A stretch of 64,000 nt of DNA, from assembly GCA_950295325.1 (NCBI GenBank), contig OX485807.1, positions 20,991,666-21,055,665 on the forward strand, written 5' to 3'. The DNA is from Polytrichum commune (lineage: Eukaryota; Streptophyta; Polytrichopsida; Polytrichales; Polytrichaceae). The position numbers and the translations under genes are program-made. The notes under the pieces were generated by a model, which searched no databases, was not told the DNA's origin, and was given only the letters and a program-made list of their open reading frames with translations. This document shows positions 12,566 to 25,934 of this stretch, piece after piece. How positions within the stretch are numbered: position 1 is the stretch's first letter; every line of letters starts with the position of its first letter.

Positions 12566-15500
12566 ATGGGGCGGAAGAAGTCAAGTAGTGGGCCAACAGG
12601 GGCAATTGTAGGAGGAGGAGGCACCACTCCCTTGTATGGACAGAGCCCTGTGCACAACACCCCTGGCTATGGCAGTCCCAAACCAGGCTATGGGAGTCCT
12701 GATCCCAGAGAGAGAAGTCCCAAACCCTATGTTGGTCCTCCAGCTTACGCACCGGGATCCGGGTATGCACCTAGCGCTCCTCCGGAACCAGGATACCCTG
12801 CTGTTGTCCCGGGCTATGCAGTGTCACCCCAACAGGGTTATGCAATGTCACCACAACAGGGTTATGTGGATCAGGAAGCAGGCCCGCCACCACAGAAGCC
12901 CAGGATCAAGCAGAACAGAAAGTGTAGGGATATTGTTTTCTTGGCTTTGTTCCTGGCTTATGGCATTGGGATTATCATTGAGTCCAGCTTCGGGTTCAAC
13001 AAAGGAGATCCTCGCAGGTAATGCTCCACCTGATCGTCTTCTGTTAACCCTCGGAATTGCTGCGTTGAGTGGTGTGCGTTAATTTGGAAAAGGTGTCATC
13101 TGCAAATGTGGGAGTTTCTGTTTGTTTGATGGTTGTTTCGCTTGAAACTTGATTCATTAGCACTAGGGCCCTTCTCTCATGCTAGGAAGATTTAGTATAA
13201 GGAAAAATGAAAACAAGGGATCTACATGAGGGCAATATGAAAGGTAGTATCCGGTGGATCAAGCAGAATAGGAAGTGCAGGGATATTGTGTTCCTGGCTT
13301 TGTATCTGGCTTATGGTATTGGGTTTATCATTGAGTCCAGCTTTAGGTTGAGATCCTCGCAGCTAATGCTCCACCTGATCATCTTCTGTTAACCGTCGGA
13401 ATTGCTGCGTTGAGTGATGTGCATTTCTGTTTGTTTGTTGGTTGTTTCACTTGAAACTTGATTCATTAGCACTAGTACCCTTCTCCCATGCCAAGAAGAT
13501 TTAGTTCAAGAAATTATCCAACAAGAGATCCATGAGGGCAATTGTATAAATATTTACCGGTGGATCAAGCAGAATAAGTTCAATGATACTCCACCTGATC
13601 ATCTTGTGGGAACCCTTGGAACTGCTGCGTTGAGTGATGTGCATTGATTTGGAAGTGGTGTTAGCTGCAAATGTGGGTGTTGGGCTATTCCTTTGCTGGG
13701 AATTTCATTCTGTTTGTGAGGTGCTTCGTTCTGCTGGATTGTAACTTGTTTCATTTATCATTAGTACCCCTTTTCCATGCCAAAAAGGTTTGGGGTTTAA
13801 TATAAGGGCAAAAGTAAAGGTATTACCCGGCCACATGGCTCAAGTGCAAACCTTTGTGATGATTTCACTAGCGCAAGGGAGAAGTGAAGCCCTCTTGAAG
13901 CTGGTGGATGCCTAATATATGTGCGCACACAACCGCATTCCATTTCTCAAGCATCTAGTGTTGGGTGATTTGTTCTATTTGTTGGGTCCTTTGTTCTATT
14001 TGTTGGGTCCGCTATAGAAACTTGATCGATTCGCACTAGTACCCCTCTTCTATGCCAACTGGAGTTACTGTAAGGAAAAGAAAAACAAGGGTTCTGCGTC
14101 ATGATGATAGTGAAAACTTGATCTTGTGTAACTCTCAGAATTCCATTGAATGATGTGCGTTGTCTGGAAGTGGTGATGATTTGCAAATGTGGCTGTTTGG
14201 CTGTCCTCTGCTGGGAATTTCATTCTGTTTGTTAGGTGCTTCATCCTGTTTGACGGAAACTTGATTCGTTGTGCACTAGTACCCCTCTCCCATGCCAAAA
14301 AGGTTTAGTATAAAGAAGGACAACCAAGGGATCCACATCATGACAAAAATGAAGTATTCCCACCCACGTGGCTCAGTTGCAACCTTGTTATGCACTTTTA
14401 CAAAGGAGAAGTGAAGTGCAAACTTGTGAGGGAACTAGTGCAATGGATAGAGGGGATTTTGAAAACTTATTTTTTCTGGGGTTATCTGATGGAACCTTTA
14501 CAAAAAGGGTTCTGCACCTCTGCATTTGACAGTTCTTTGCTGCAGAATTACTTCATGGTCCTACTTGACTTGCAACGGGCGCTGTTCGAGTTGTTCCTTT
14601 TTAGTACCTGTCCTTCTAGTGCATTTTTCTTGGAGACCCTACGAGGGTTACTGGTGCACTTTGTCTCTAAAAATTAATTGCTTCAAACTGTAGAATCAAC
14701 AAGTGCCAAGGGGGGGGGAGATAGGATGCCGAAAACTTGTTTTTGTCTGGATTCACCCAACGCAGTCTCACAAATTAGGGATTCTGATTGCAATAGCTAA
14801 TCCTTTTAGTACCTGTCCACCGTTGCTCTTGGACACTCTACGAGACCCTAAGAAGTCCTTACGGACACATTAGAGTTAACTCAACATGATTTTTAGTCCG
14901 GAGTTGGGTATTTTGCATACAACACCTTCCATGTTCAGTAAGTTTTCCAGTGCATACTTGGGGGTAGTGTGGTGGTTTGACGAAGAACATTCTATATCGG
15001 TCAAATTTTTTTATGCATGCCAAGAGGTGCTAAAATGAGTTTGGTCCTTAATGAACTGAACTAAGTTGCTCTTCATTTAAATTCACACACTACCTCTGAG
15101 CAAGGCACCATCACAAGTGTAAATGACATTATCGATATTATATACAAAACAACCAATGTGAAATCATGGGGGATTAGCTCCCAACAAAAATTCTCTCTGA
15201 GTTAAAGGGTAACTCTATTTTGGTGTTAAAATTTATTGCTAGAAACATCTGGACCGGTGTTCATAACAAGTTCATCCGTGACGTCTGAGCAGGCTGGTGT
15301 ATGGCCTAGACTACAAAGGCAATGTATGTGGTGATGCGAAAGGCTCTGTCAATCTCAAAGACTTTGACATTCGCTACTGGATGAATCCCAACCAAGTATA
15401 TAAAAGTGGTGTGGCATCCGACCCGTTCAACTTGGCTGATGCCCGAAGCATTTGTTTATCAAGTTGCCCAACCCCAAGTGCCACCAACCTCACCTGGGTT

Positions 15501-18500
15501 TGTGATTACCCAGAAGGAAACATCTCGTTGTCAACATCGGATTGGGCAGCTCGGAATTATGACTATTTCAGCATCCTCACATCTGCACAACAACAATCCT
15601 CATATAATCTGACGGGACCATGTTATCCCGTTCTTTTTGACAGCACTGACTGTAAGCCCTAATCTCCCACTTTGAAATTAACTTGCTCTTCGTGTCTTGG
15701 TAATTCTTAAGAGGACCAAGGGACTCCCGAATTCTTCAAATCTTCAATAATATCAAGGTGTTAAACTGATTTAAAAGGTTAGTACTAGATAGGGTACTTT
15801 CCACACAGTTGGCTAAAAATGGAAGTATGTAGCTCAAATAGACTCTTTTGGGCTCAAATTGGGATCTTTGACACGTAGGGGTTAAGATGTAGGAGACGAG
15901 AATATCCAAAATTCACTTCATGCAGTTGAATGATGAAATCTCAATCCATGGCACTTGCCCTCGGAACACTAATATGGATCAACTTCCATGGAGCGAACTG
16001 GGCACCATGAGATAAAATTCGATTTTGGCTCCATATGGAGGTGCTTGTAAAGGCTCAAAGCCTAAAAAGTTTTACTAGCTCCCCACTTTGCTATGAGACT
16101 CACAGGATAGGAGGTCCTTTGACCATCTCAAAACTCATCATGAATGGAAGAGGCTTGATTGGAAAATAAATTAGAGCTTAAATGAGAAGGCATCTCAACC
16201 TGTTCCCCTGTATCAGGTGGACGTACTCAGCCTGCATCTGAGTTTTTTTAGTGGGCAGTCTGCTATTTGGTGGATCACAGTCAACAAATGTAGGTGCTGA
16301 TTGTGGGTTTTTGAAATCCGGAAACAGATTTTTGGAGCTGTCAATTAGATTCATCACCACAGAATGCAACATTATCTCTTTGGGAGAAGGCAGGTGGTGT
16401 TTCAATCAACTCGGGCAGTGTAATTTCGACCGTGATTCATAAAGCATTGTCAACACCTGCTGCTGTTGTCAAGGTTTATCTTTTCTTTTTTACTCTCACT
16501 TCTCCAGAGTTATTATATACCTCTGGCTTGTATCAATTTTGTTCCCATGACGGAGTGATAGTCATGACTGAATTTCATAAAGGCATCAATCTCTTAGATA
16601 AATACTATCAACACTAATTAGAAAATTCTATGCAACCTTATGCTTGGAATTCACACATTGTCCACATGTGTTTTGTACTTTCACATTTTCGTTCCGCAAA
16701 GACAGCTTTTTTTCTAGGTCATTAATCATGTGGAATGCTGGCACTGGGCTATTTTCTTTCAAAGACTGAACTCTAGAAAATGGGCGTTGTGGCAGAGGTA
16801 TATTGCAGATTTGGGAAGAGCATGGCCCGTTCTGGTGGTGTGTGCTGGCATAGCCCCACTTTGTCTTTCGGTGGCTTATTTAATTCTCGTACGCTACTTT
16901 GTGGGTGTGATGACATGGCTCACTATCATTCTCCTCAATGTCTTTGCACTCCTGGTGGCCCTGTTCTTCTACATTAAAGGTAAACACAAGAAGGCAAAAT
17001 GTTTAATTAATGCTGGTCGATTTGGAGCTATTATAATGGATTAATCTAAGTAGGGGACTGCTCTTCATCTCAAAATGCAAGTGAACAATGTCTTAAGGTA
17101 GGTGGGTCTTAAACAGTTAGTTTTTCTGACTGGCCCACTTCTCCTAGTATATGAAACACACGACTAGGGCCAGATGGTTAGCAAATCCAAATCAAGACCG
17201 TAGCCACTTTCCTCATGATTTTTGGAGCTCATATGAATATCTTATCTTATTATCGAAGTGAAGATCCTTGTGCTCATTAAATGATCATAAAGGTCCCCCA
17301 ATAATGTTCGCTATTGAGCATAGATTGGTTATCGTATATTGAGCATGTAGTTCTATCTCTTCTATACACATGTCTTTTTGATATCCGTTCTTGGAGTCAC
17401 ACCTAACCATGTACCACTCATCAACATTTTGTTCAACATAAGTCATTTAAGATTTTATTCAACTTATAATTCGACCTTTTAGGTCTTGCAACCATAAAAT
17501 ATGGAAACAAAAAACCAGAATTACAACATTATATCTGGTAGGCATTAATTTAATGTTCCATTATGATTTGACTGAATCGATATGAACTTAGTGTTGTAGA
17601 GGTTTGTAATGTTAGTTGCACCAAGTGGCTCTCACCAATTTCAGTGTCCTTGAGCGATATGAACAATTAATGTTCAAGCTGCATCAAAAAATTGCATGTT
17701 TGTGAAATAAAATTTATCTCCAAGAAATTCATGTTTGTTGTGGGGTTATGTATCTACAGCTGGGTGGATTGGCAAGGATGCAGTTACAGCCGTCATTGGT
17801 GATGGTGCAAATAATGTCTTATCGTCTTCCACAAGTGTACGTATAAAATAATGCCTCTACCCTTCACCCTCATAGCATTGTCATTAACTCTCTTCATTAT
17901 ACTTTCTTAATTCAAGTAGCTATTTGCATAGTCTTATGCGTGGAACTGAACCAACGTATTTGGAAAGTGATGTTTTTCCTTTTAAGCATGCATCTTGTGA
18001 GTGCACACCAAATTCTTTATTTTGAAACTTTTTTGAACTTTTTGTACAGGAGGCAAACCATTTGAAAATAGTGGCTGTGCTCATGACAATTGTGTTTCTG
18101 GTCATATTGCTTATCACTCTCGTGTTGCTCAAGCGTGTCGTGATCGCAGTTGCGGTTATCAAGGTATGAGAATCACCCAAGTATACTTTTAGCTCTTCAG
18201 TATGTGCCGAAGATGTTAATTGTAGGACCTGTATCCACAGTTTTGATGAGTCTGACCAAGACTTAAAATCATAATATTTATATTTATGGCTTTGAGAGTT
18301 TATTGTGTACATCGTTTTATGTCAAGGAGAAAATAAGAATATACTCATATGCTACATAGATTAGATTTATTAATTCAACTGCAGATTTGGTTGGGAGTTG
18401 GTTGTTTGCATACAAACCTTTCCTTGCTCGGTAAGTTTTCGGTGCATGCTTGGGGTTGGTGGGGAGTTTTTGAACGAAGAACATTCTATATCGGTTCAAT

Positions 18501-21500
18501 TGGGGGTCAAACTCAGTTTTGGCATGCCAAAAAGGTCCTAAAACGAGCATGACTTCCAACAAACCAACAAGCCTCGACACATTCCAAGCATGCACCGTAA
18601 ACTTTACTGGACATGGAAAACTCCCGATCAAAATATCCGGTTGAATCAATGAATAACTCTATTGGTGATCAAGTTACTAAGTATGTATTGTATTATTTGC
18701 ATCCATGGGCACCCAAGCTGTGTTGCTGAACCCCAAATCTCTCAATAACAGTGACGTATTGAACTGATTTGCAAAGTACACTTGAAGGATGAAGGAATTC
18801 TAGATAGGTCGTCAAAGAAGGCTAATGAAAATTCCACCTGTCTTGGTCTGTTTCAGGTGGCTGCAAAGGCAATTGGGGCTATTCCAAGCCTCATCATATA
18901 CCCTATAATCCCATTCCTTGTGGTCAGCATCTTTCTAATCTACTGGACAGCAGGTTTACTCTACCTGTTTAGTGCAGGAAATATTACGCGCAACAATTGC
19001 AACAACAGCTGCAGCGCATACGATTTGACCCTCGAGCAGGTTACGGATGTCAGCTGTTGTGGTTATACTATGCACCACAGCAAAAATATAGTGTGGGCAA
19101 TTTTGTACCACATATTTGGAGTTTTCTGGACCACCCAGTTCATCAATGCTTGTTGTCTGACTACAATTGCGGGTGCGGTGGCGGCTTATTACTGGGCGAG
19201 GGGTGAATCTGCAGTAAGTTTCAAGCTTCATTGTTGGAAGTCAATTACCTACTCGTTTCAAGTGAATATGTGTGCACTGCTGGTGTATCTAGGAACCTGG
19301 TGAACACCTTAATAACTAGGAGTCTAAAGTAGATAGTGAATGTCTTCGTTATAGTAGATTTGCTATACCTCCATTCAGATGTGGTGAACCTAATATGTGT
19401 AAATGTAGTCAGTAGAAGTTGGAGAACATGAATAACAAACCGAATAACACCCACATCCCTTAGTTTATGTAAAATTGTTGTTGATGGGAGGAGTTTTTTA
19501 AATGGGATGGAAGGGGAGTTTTTCAGGAACTCGGGTGGCTCCCTGTTCTATCTTCTGCGAAAAGGGTGGTGCGGTATAGCTTGGGTTCAATGGCACTGGG
19601 CTCCTTGTTAGTGGCTATTATTGAAATGATACGGTTCCTCCTCGAACTCCTTCGCAAGAAGTTGAAGGCCCTGGAGATGGCACCCGGCGGATGTTGCATC
19701 ACAATTTGCTGTTGTTGTGCTCAATGTTGCTTAGGTTGCATTGAATGGACAGTCAAGTTCATCAATCGGAACGCATACATTGTGGTAAGGTTTTTCCCAC
19801 CACTTGCTCAACCCCTAAATGCCTACAAGGCCCAAAAGTGATTGATGGATGATTAAATGCACTCTTATTGTCCTAAAGGTTCGTTGGACTGCAAAGAATG
19901 TTTTCTTTTGATCACATGGAATTGGTCCCCATCTTGGTACGGTCAAGTATGTGATCACAAGAAATAACACCCCAAGAATGGCACATATTAGATTTATTCT
20001 TCTAATTCATAGATTGAGCGAAGAACTTTCTATATCGGTTTCATTGACATTCACTTGTTTCGGCATGCCAAGAGGTGCTGGAATGAGTTTGGCCCCCAAT
20101 GCATCGATATAGAGCGATCTTTGTTTAAAGCATGCACCCAAAAAACGCACTGAATATGGAAAGTTTTATATGAAAAACAACCAACTCCTGACCAAAACTC
20201 CGGTTGAATTCAAGGATAACTCTATCAGCCATTGTTGTGTATCCTACTAGACATACACAGATTTCGCTAAATTACCACACTTGGTTTAAACCATCTCATA
20301 GAATGAAAGCACGTGGAGGAAATTTGCACATGAAAACCCTATTGATGGAGTCTAAAAACATCTCCAACAACAACTTTGGAGAAGCATAAGACGCCTTTTG
20401 AAACCAAAAAGAACCATTGTATACTAGATCTTATGAAGGTGTGGAACCCTTTGGGCATTCAGGGATTACAAGCCATTTCCAAATCATTCTTCTGATATGG
20501 CCTGTGTTGTTCTCCGAGAAGCAGTACTGTTTCAAAAATTTGTGAGGATGAAAACTTTGGAGTTTTGTTAACCACCAATAGTCACTGAGGTTGATGAAAA
20601 CTTGTGGGTGTGCAGATTGCCATCAATGGGAAGGGTTTCTGCGGTGCAGCAGGAAAGGCGACTGGGTTGATTATCAACAACATTTTGAGAGTAGGGGCGG
20701 TGAACATCATTGGTGATCTGATACTCTTTTTAGGGAAAGTGTGTGTAAGTTTGGCGTGTGCACTTTTTGCCTTCTTGATGCTGGACACCCACAAATATAA
20801 GTCCGGCCACGACAAGGTCTCTTCACCTCTTTTCCCTGTGCTGGTGAGTGGCACTCTCTTCTCTAAACTTGGAATTATTATTCGGACTCTGCTATGGTCT
20901 ATGGCCACCTTTAGGGCGAGTTTCCATGTGGGCTGCTCGCCCACTAGATCCTAGATGGTAGTATGTTGGAGGTGTTCTCGTGTAGATAAGCGCAGCCGCC
21001 ACCCAACCACATTCTGGTGGCCTCCTAGAATGTGGAGGGCCGTGGACTCGGGCCACTAGGCTTTTCATGCATCCACTAAAGCACTTTTTGACCTACAAGT
21101 GCCCGTCACCAAAGGATTCGAAGACGGATGGTTTAGAATTCCATCCTTGGTAACCTGAAGGAGGAGGTTAGTAGGTGAGCCTAGATTTCAGAAGACGATA
21201 GTAGCTAGTTGGCACATGTGAACCCTACCCCACCAGATTCCATCTACATTTGGCGTGTTTGTCCTTATTCCCACTTGAATCTGGTGGGCTAGCGGCCTAC
21301 ATGGAAACTCACCCTTAGTCTACTATTATGTCTCTATGGTATCTTCAAAACCAAGATTGGTCTATGCTTCAGACCTAAATCATCAGATAGTGAAATATAA
21401 TTCTTTGCAGAAATTGAAACGTAATAATGGCCACTGTACACCGTGGGCTAGGGTCCGTGATCATGAAATTGTGAGGGCCCTAAAACTCATCCGAATCCCT

Positions 21501-22289
21501 TACCATGGAAATTTAACTCGAATTTTGTGTGGTCAAAGGGCCTTCAGGTGCAGTATACGCGACCCAGGTCTCCGCTGAATGTTATTTCATTACCATCCTA
21601 GTAATGTAGGTCGGTTACACAATAAGTTTTGATAGATCAAAAGTTTGAGGTGTTAAGTGTCATGGTCTCCAGGTTCTAAGGTGGGCTTGACGCAAAATTT
21701 GGTAGACCATGAAACATTGTTTTGTGCATGTCATGTAGGGTTCTACTAAGGCCCTCAATTTCCAGTGTAAAGTGAAGTGTGACAGTCTCGTTATTTTCCA
21801 CAAACGAGAGGTTCTAGATTTCAATGGTCACAGGCCCTCAAGCTCAAGTGCAGAATGCCCCTAAAGTCCCGCTGAATCAAAGAACAACTCTAATATCATA
21901 GATGAGCTCACTAATTGGAAAAGAAAGTCTGTTATAGGGCCACTGACAGCGGTTCAAATAAAAAAAGTTAAAAAAGAGTTATTTATCAGGTGATGGGTGG
22001 CTCCTCTGATGATATCCTGTGAGATGAATTCCGACTAATAAATTATTTGTGGATCAATGTGCAGTTCTGCTGGGCAGTGGGCTACCTTGCCGCGGGCATT
22101 TTCTTTGCGGTTGTCGAAATGGCGATTGACACCATACTTCTCTCCTTCTGTATCGACTCTGAAGAGCACAATGGGACTCCCATGTTTGCTCCCCCCTTGC
22201 TCATGGACACATTAACCTCTCATACAAAACGAATGGAGGCGGCTGAGGCGGCACGGGCCGCACGGAAACAGCAGAAGATGAACCGGTAA
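12566..22289 (+). CDS. Choline-transporter-like (CTL/SLC44-type) membrane protein, ten exons, complete
   Basis: Ten exons join in phase with GT-AG introns: 12566-13017, 15293-15651, 16328-16473, 16796-16979, 17760-17836, 18050-18163, 18857-19213, 19527-19784, 20616-20843 and 22065-22289. They total 2400 bases, 799 codons plus TAA. The start (GAAGAATGG) is the first in-frame ATG after a stop. Residues 1-115 are a Pro/Gly/Tyr-rich cytosolic tail with YGSPKPGYGSP-like and SPQQGYAM repeats. The first membrane segment follows (DIVFLALFLAYGIGIIIESS), then an extracellular Cys-rich region (NPRRLVYGLDYKGNVCG-like start, N-glycosylation sites, FWSCQ). Several membrane segments come next, including the conserved core IGAIPSLIIYPIIPFLVVS and WTTQFINACCLTTIAGAVAAYYW. 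The family exports or exchanges choline and ethanolamine; in Arabidopsis CTL1 acts at the trans-Golgi network, plasma membrane and sieve plates. Tail and length fit plant members. Family identity is strong; substrate is inferred. Confidence 0.95.
12900..14360 (+). repeat. Degenerate tandem copies of the exon 1 end plus intron start
   Basis: The segment from about 12900 (end of exon 1) through 13250 is repeated at about 13253-13556, 13557-13930 and 13960-14360. Landmarks are GGATCAAGCAGAA, GGAATTGCTGCGTTGAGTG, GAAACTTGATTCATTAGCAC and CCCATGCC. The second copy still encodes a recognisable first membrane segment (RDIVFLALYLAYGIGFIIES), but its donor has changed from GCAGGT to GCAGCT and it has a small deletion, so it is a dead exon copy. 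Confidence 0.85.
14880..15245 (+). repeat. Intron repeat, copy 1 (related copies 18380-18670 and 20010-20240)
   Basis: Shared blocks in order: GTTGG, TTTGCATACAA, CGAAGAACATTCTATATCGG, GGCATGCCAA-like, GAGTTTGG, then GGGTAACTCTATT-like. The same family occupies introns 1, 6 and 8 of the transporter gene, and a weaker end occurs near 21860 in intron 9. No ORF or terminal repeat was found; it may be an unrecognised non-coding transposon. Confidence 0.7.
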
Positions 22290-22600
22290 ATAATGAATGT
22301 CTGCTCAAATGTCACCTTAGTGGTTCCACTGCAACCCATCTTTAAATACTATTACGGGGAGAGAAGATGTGAATACCTACAGCTTCCTTGTTTCTGTGAT
22401 CATGTGGAAAAACGAAGGTGGCGATGTTGAGATTATTTTGTACAGGAAGCTCGGGCCGATTTGATTTCTTTCCACAGAGTGGAGGTCAGAACGAAAGAGG
22501 TGATGTTAGTGTGCAGCCCACTGATGTAGAACCAGTGGTGGCTGTTGTGGTGTGGTCCTTAATCCGGACTGAATTTGTGCAACAACAAATCGATTAGCTT
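22286..22600 (+). other. Possible alternative last exon of the transporter gene
   Basis: The stop codon of the transporter lies in CCG|GTAAAT, itself a plausible donor. At 22436-22445 there is a good acceptor (ATTTTGTACAG). Splicing would extend the C-terminus from MNR to MNRKLGPI before a TGA. This could be an alternative isoform or a 3' untranslated intron. It rests on splice signals alone. Confidence 0.4.
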
Positions 22601-24749
22601 TTTACATGATAAACGAGTCATCAAGAATGGCTTTCCCACATTTTTCCTTGTTGTGTTTCGAGTATTTGTGACAAGTGTATTTTCTGTCATTTTGTCGTCA
22701 CAATTAGAGTAACCAGACCCATTTCTGATACCCTCCCCAACCTCAATCCATAGAGTCCCCTAAAGTCGTGAAGTTCCACACATGTTGCCGTTGTTTACTA
22801 ACATGATGGAAGGAGCCATGAGAATCACACATGTAAGAGAGCTGTCACATTCAGTGTGATGGAGAAAGTAAGCTAGAAGGGGGCGCGGGTTTGGGCTCCT
22901 TGAAAATGGCGCTCGTTGTATTCAAGCTTTTGTCTCCTAGTTACCGGAAATAGGTGAACCTATGCTGTGAATGTGGGTTGGGAGAGAATCGTTCTGTTGA
23001 GAATTTTCAGTAATTTCAAAACTTGGAAATAAATTCTGATTTCCTTTGTTGAACGTTGTGATATCAGTTTCCAAACATGTGAAAAACGTGTGATATTATG
23101 TTGGGGAGCTCATGTGAGGGTGTTGACTCCAATTAATGCTTGCCACTACAAAGCAAACTTTGCATGAATATTAATGATGTTTACTTTGGTAAGAGTGATA
23201 TATTTTTTTGACGTTCATGTAAAAACGGCCTTTGTCCTCACATTGATTGGTCAGTTTAACCTTTAGACACTCTTTGATGTTTAGAAAATTATTTACATAT
23301 ATGTGGATAGAAATATGGGACAGTTTACATACTCCAAATGCAAGGTGGCTAGCCTATTGTGGTTTGCACATTTTGGCATGAGAATTTGTGGAGGTGCTAA
23401 TCTATTGAGTTTTTCTCATTTTGTGCGATCACACAAGCATTCCACTCACTTTCCAGGTGGATTTGATTGGTGAAAAGTCTTTTGGGGGGATAAAACATGG
23501 CATTTTCTTGTGCATCCCTTCCTTCACTTGTTATAATCTAAAAATCGAAGAGATTATTCATGCCCATACTTTGAGTTGGGTTTGTGAGATTTAAATGAGA
23601 TTCATGTGGAAAAAATCTTAAAGTAGGATTTGGTCATTTGGCATGAAATGTTTTTCCTATCTAGAGGAATTGAATTTAGTTTATTATTTTTGAGCTTTTT
23701 GAAGTATTTTGCTAGAGTGTGCTATGATAGATTTCAAAGGTCTTGTTTTAGAATTAAACAACTCCAGTCATAGAATCACAACTTGTCTATTTAATACCTC
23801 TAGGGTTACCTTTACACACTCACACTACCTTGGCTCTAAATACCTTCACCATGTGCCCTATATTTGACACCCTAGCCAAACAATCATAGGAATAGGAAGG
23901 AATTATCTTGGCTATGAAACCATGCTTACTTTGTCAAAATTGAAGATATTGTGTTCTCATTTTGCAGTACGTGCTTCTCCCATGTAAGTGCTTCTAAATT
24001 TCCTTCATGGAGATGGGCCCCACCTAACTTTGACACCTCTCCTCAGATGACACTTCTATGTGAGCGGACATAAAGTAAAAATAGTAAAGTATTTTGACTA
24101 ATATGAGATTTTTTTACCACAAGATTCAAATATGTTAGGAATATTCAAGATTCTTACTAAAAATACTGAAATTTTGTGACCTATTACTGTGGAGTGCTGA
24201 GACCAAAAAAACAAAGGAATCCTCAATTTGAAAAGTTTTGATTCAATTTGGGAACCGGGAAATGCTCAAATGATAGAAAATTTATAAAATAATAGATAAG
24301 TATAGAATTGAAAAGGAGGATGATGTCAAGAAAGAATTAATGAGAATATCGTTTTTGAGATTGATGTGATTGAAGATGGAGTCAATCAAAATATAAAGGG
24401 CGACCAACTTGCTTTCGTTTTTATTCCATCACTTTTGTCCTTGTCCTAGGGTTTAAGCTCAACTCTACATCTTGGATTACAACAATTATTATTTGTGTTG
24501 GAGGAAGTTGTCTTCAGCTGAATAGATATGAAGACAAATTTTGGACTCATACACAATATAAAGGTAGAGATGCATGAATACGATAGGAGAGGAGAGAGAC
24601 ATGTTTGCTAGCCTAGGATGGGAGAAGGAGATTAGAAGTATAGGAGATCCGCATATTCCCTTTAATCCATCGCCGGAATGTGACAGAATTGTTGTGAAGC
24701 GATATGGTGATGACTGCAAGATGACTCGGTTTTCGCAGTTCATACAAGC
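22600..24749. other. No gene seen
   Basis: Mostly AT-rich sequence downstream of the transporter; no ORF worth reporting, no terminal repeats and no RNA gene recognised. Confidence 0.6.
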
Positions 24750-25037
24750 ATGAAAATGGAAGGTGGAGGAGGAGGAGTGGCAACGATATGCAAAAAGAGA
24801 CAAATGCGGGTGGATGTGATGGAGAAGGATTCAACAAGTTGCGTGGATAGTAAGGCAAATGATGTAGTTAATTTGAGTGTTGACAAGTCAATCGATGTGA
24901 AGGAGGAGGTCAAGGTAGTAGTAGAATCATCGAGACCTTTGTCATTTTGCGAGAGGATGAAAAGATTATTGCCGCATCGCCATTCGTTGAAGGAGCGGAT
25001 GAAGGACCGAATGGTTTGCTATGTTTATTTGTTTTGA
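24750..25037 (+). CDS. Unrecognised small ORF, 95 codons
   Basis: The ORF begins MKMEGGGGGVATICKKRQMR, is charged (KEEVKVVVESS, CERMKRLLPHRHSLKERMKD) and has no membrane segment or motif I recognise. An acceptor-like GAGCAG at about 25040 is followed by a further open stretch (PPPSRTDDRLKPKVSRRLAQ), but the implied intron would be under 30 bases, which is unlikely. It could be an exon of a gene I cannot complete, or chance. It lies next to a decayed SWIM-family fragment on the other strand. Confidence 0.25.
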   Translation: MKMEGGGGGVATICKKRQMRVDVMEKDSTSCVDSKANDVVNLSVDKSIDVKEEVKVVVESSRPLSFCERMKRLLPHRHSLKERMKDRMVCYVYLF

Positions 25038-25322
25038 GCAGGTCCACCTCCATCAAGAACGGACGATAGGTTGAAGCCAAAAGTATCTAGGAGGTTGGCA
25101 CAATGGAAGTCGAGTTGAAAGAATGAGAAGGCAATTAGATTGAACATGTAGTGTTCAATGATATGTTCAATGATACGAGAAACACATGGCATAGTTGAAT
25201 ATTGTAATGCAAAGTTTTTAAGGGAATAAAGATCATTCATGAGATTATATTTCTTATAGTAAACAAATGTGAGTACACATGAGGTCCACAAATGGCCACA
25301 TCCATGAAGAAACAATGTAGTC

Positions 25323-25934
25323 CTAGGCCGACATAAAATCTAGAAAGTAGATTGTGTCAAAAGCCCCTCCCTTGAGAATGAGTTTGACCTCATTGAAGCT
25401 AAATGTCGGGGCATGAATGAACAAGTCAACATTATGATCTATATTAAAAACCTTGAAAAAGATGAAGTTGAGGTGCTTACAATGCAGAATCGAATTTCGC
25501 TTGTGGCCGAACTTGGATATCATTTATTTGAAGGCCGGGTAATTGCATTCAGCTAGAGAGCTTACTGTGAGTTGGTAAATTGATTGTGTAGGTACAAGTT
25601 TGGACTGCAACATGATAACGCAATCAAATCCAGGGCGGGAAATCATGGTTACCTTCAAGATGGTCTCGTCCATAGCTTGTGCGGACGTGAGCATCTGCAT
25701 TTGTTTTGCTGATGATGTGGTGCTGGACCGTCACGTAGACTTGGACTGCCTAGAAGTATGGTAAGAGTCCGGGTTGGCTCGAATGTCCACACCGGAGAGG
25801 TCGAGGGGAGGAACGGAAGTGTTGAAGAGGCGAGTTGGAGTGATGCGCTCTTTTTGCGGGGGTTGAAAGCCGACGCTTTCGAGATTAAGGATCTCTAGAC
25901 GAGTGAGGATCTCCAGATGATTGAGGCCCCACAA
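25323..25934 (-). pseudogene. Fragment of SWIM/MULE-like transposon-derived gene
   Basis: Reading the minus strand, 25523-25323 gives HCKHLNFIFFKVFNIDHNVD then LFIHAPTFSFNEVKLIL, the last part of a SWIM-type zinc finger (C-x-H) and the C-terminal helix of the family whose larger copy lies at 33844-46345 (there HAPTFSYNEVMRLLEL). The stretch 25934-25731 (PPLDLSGVDIRANPDSYHTS) probably belongs to the same copy. Frames are broken and the N-terminal two thirds are missing. The family assignment comes from matching the two copies to each other and from memory of similar non-seed-plant proteins. Confidence 0.6.
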
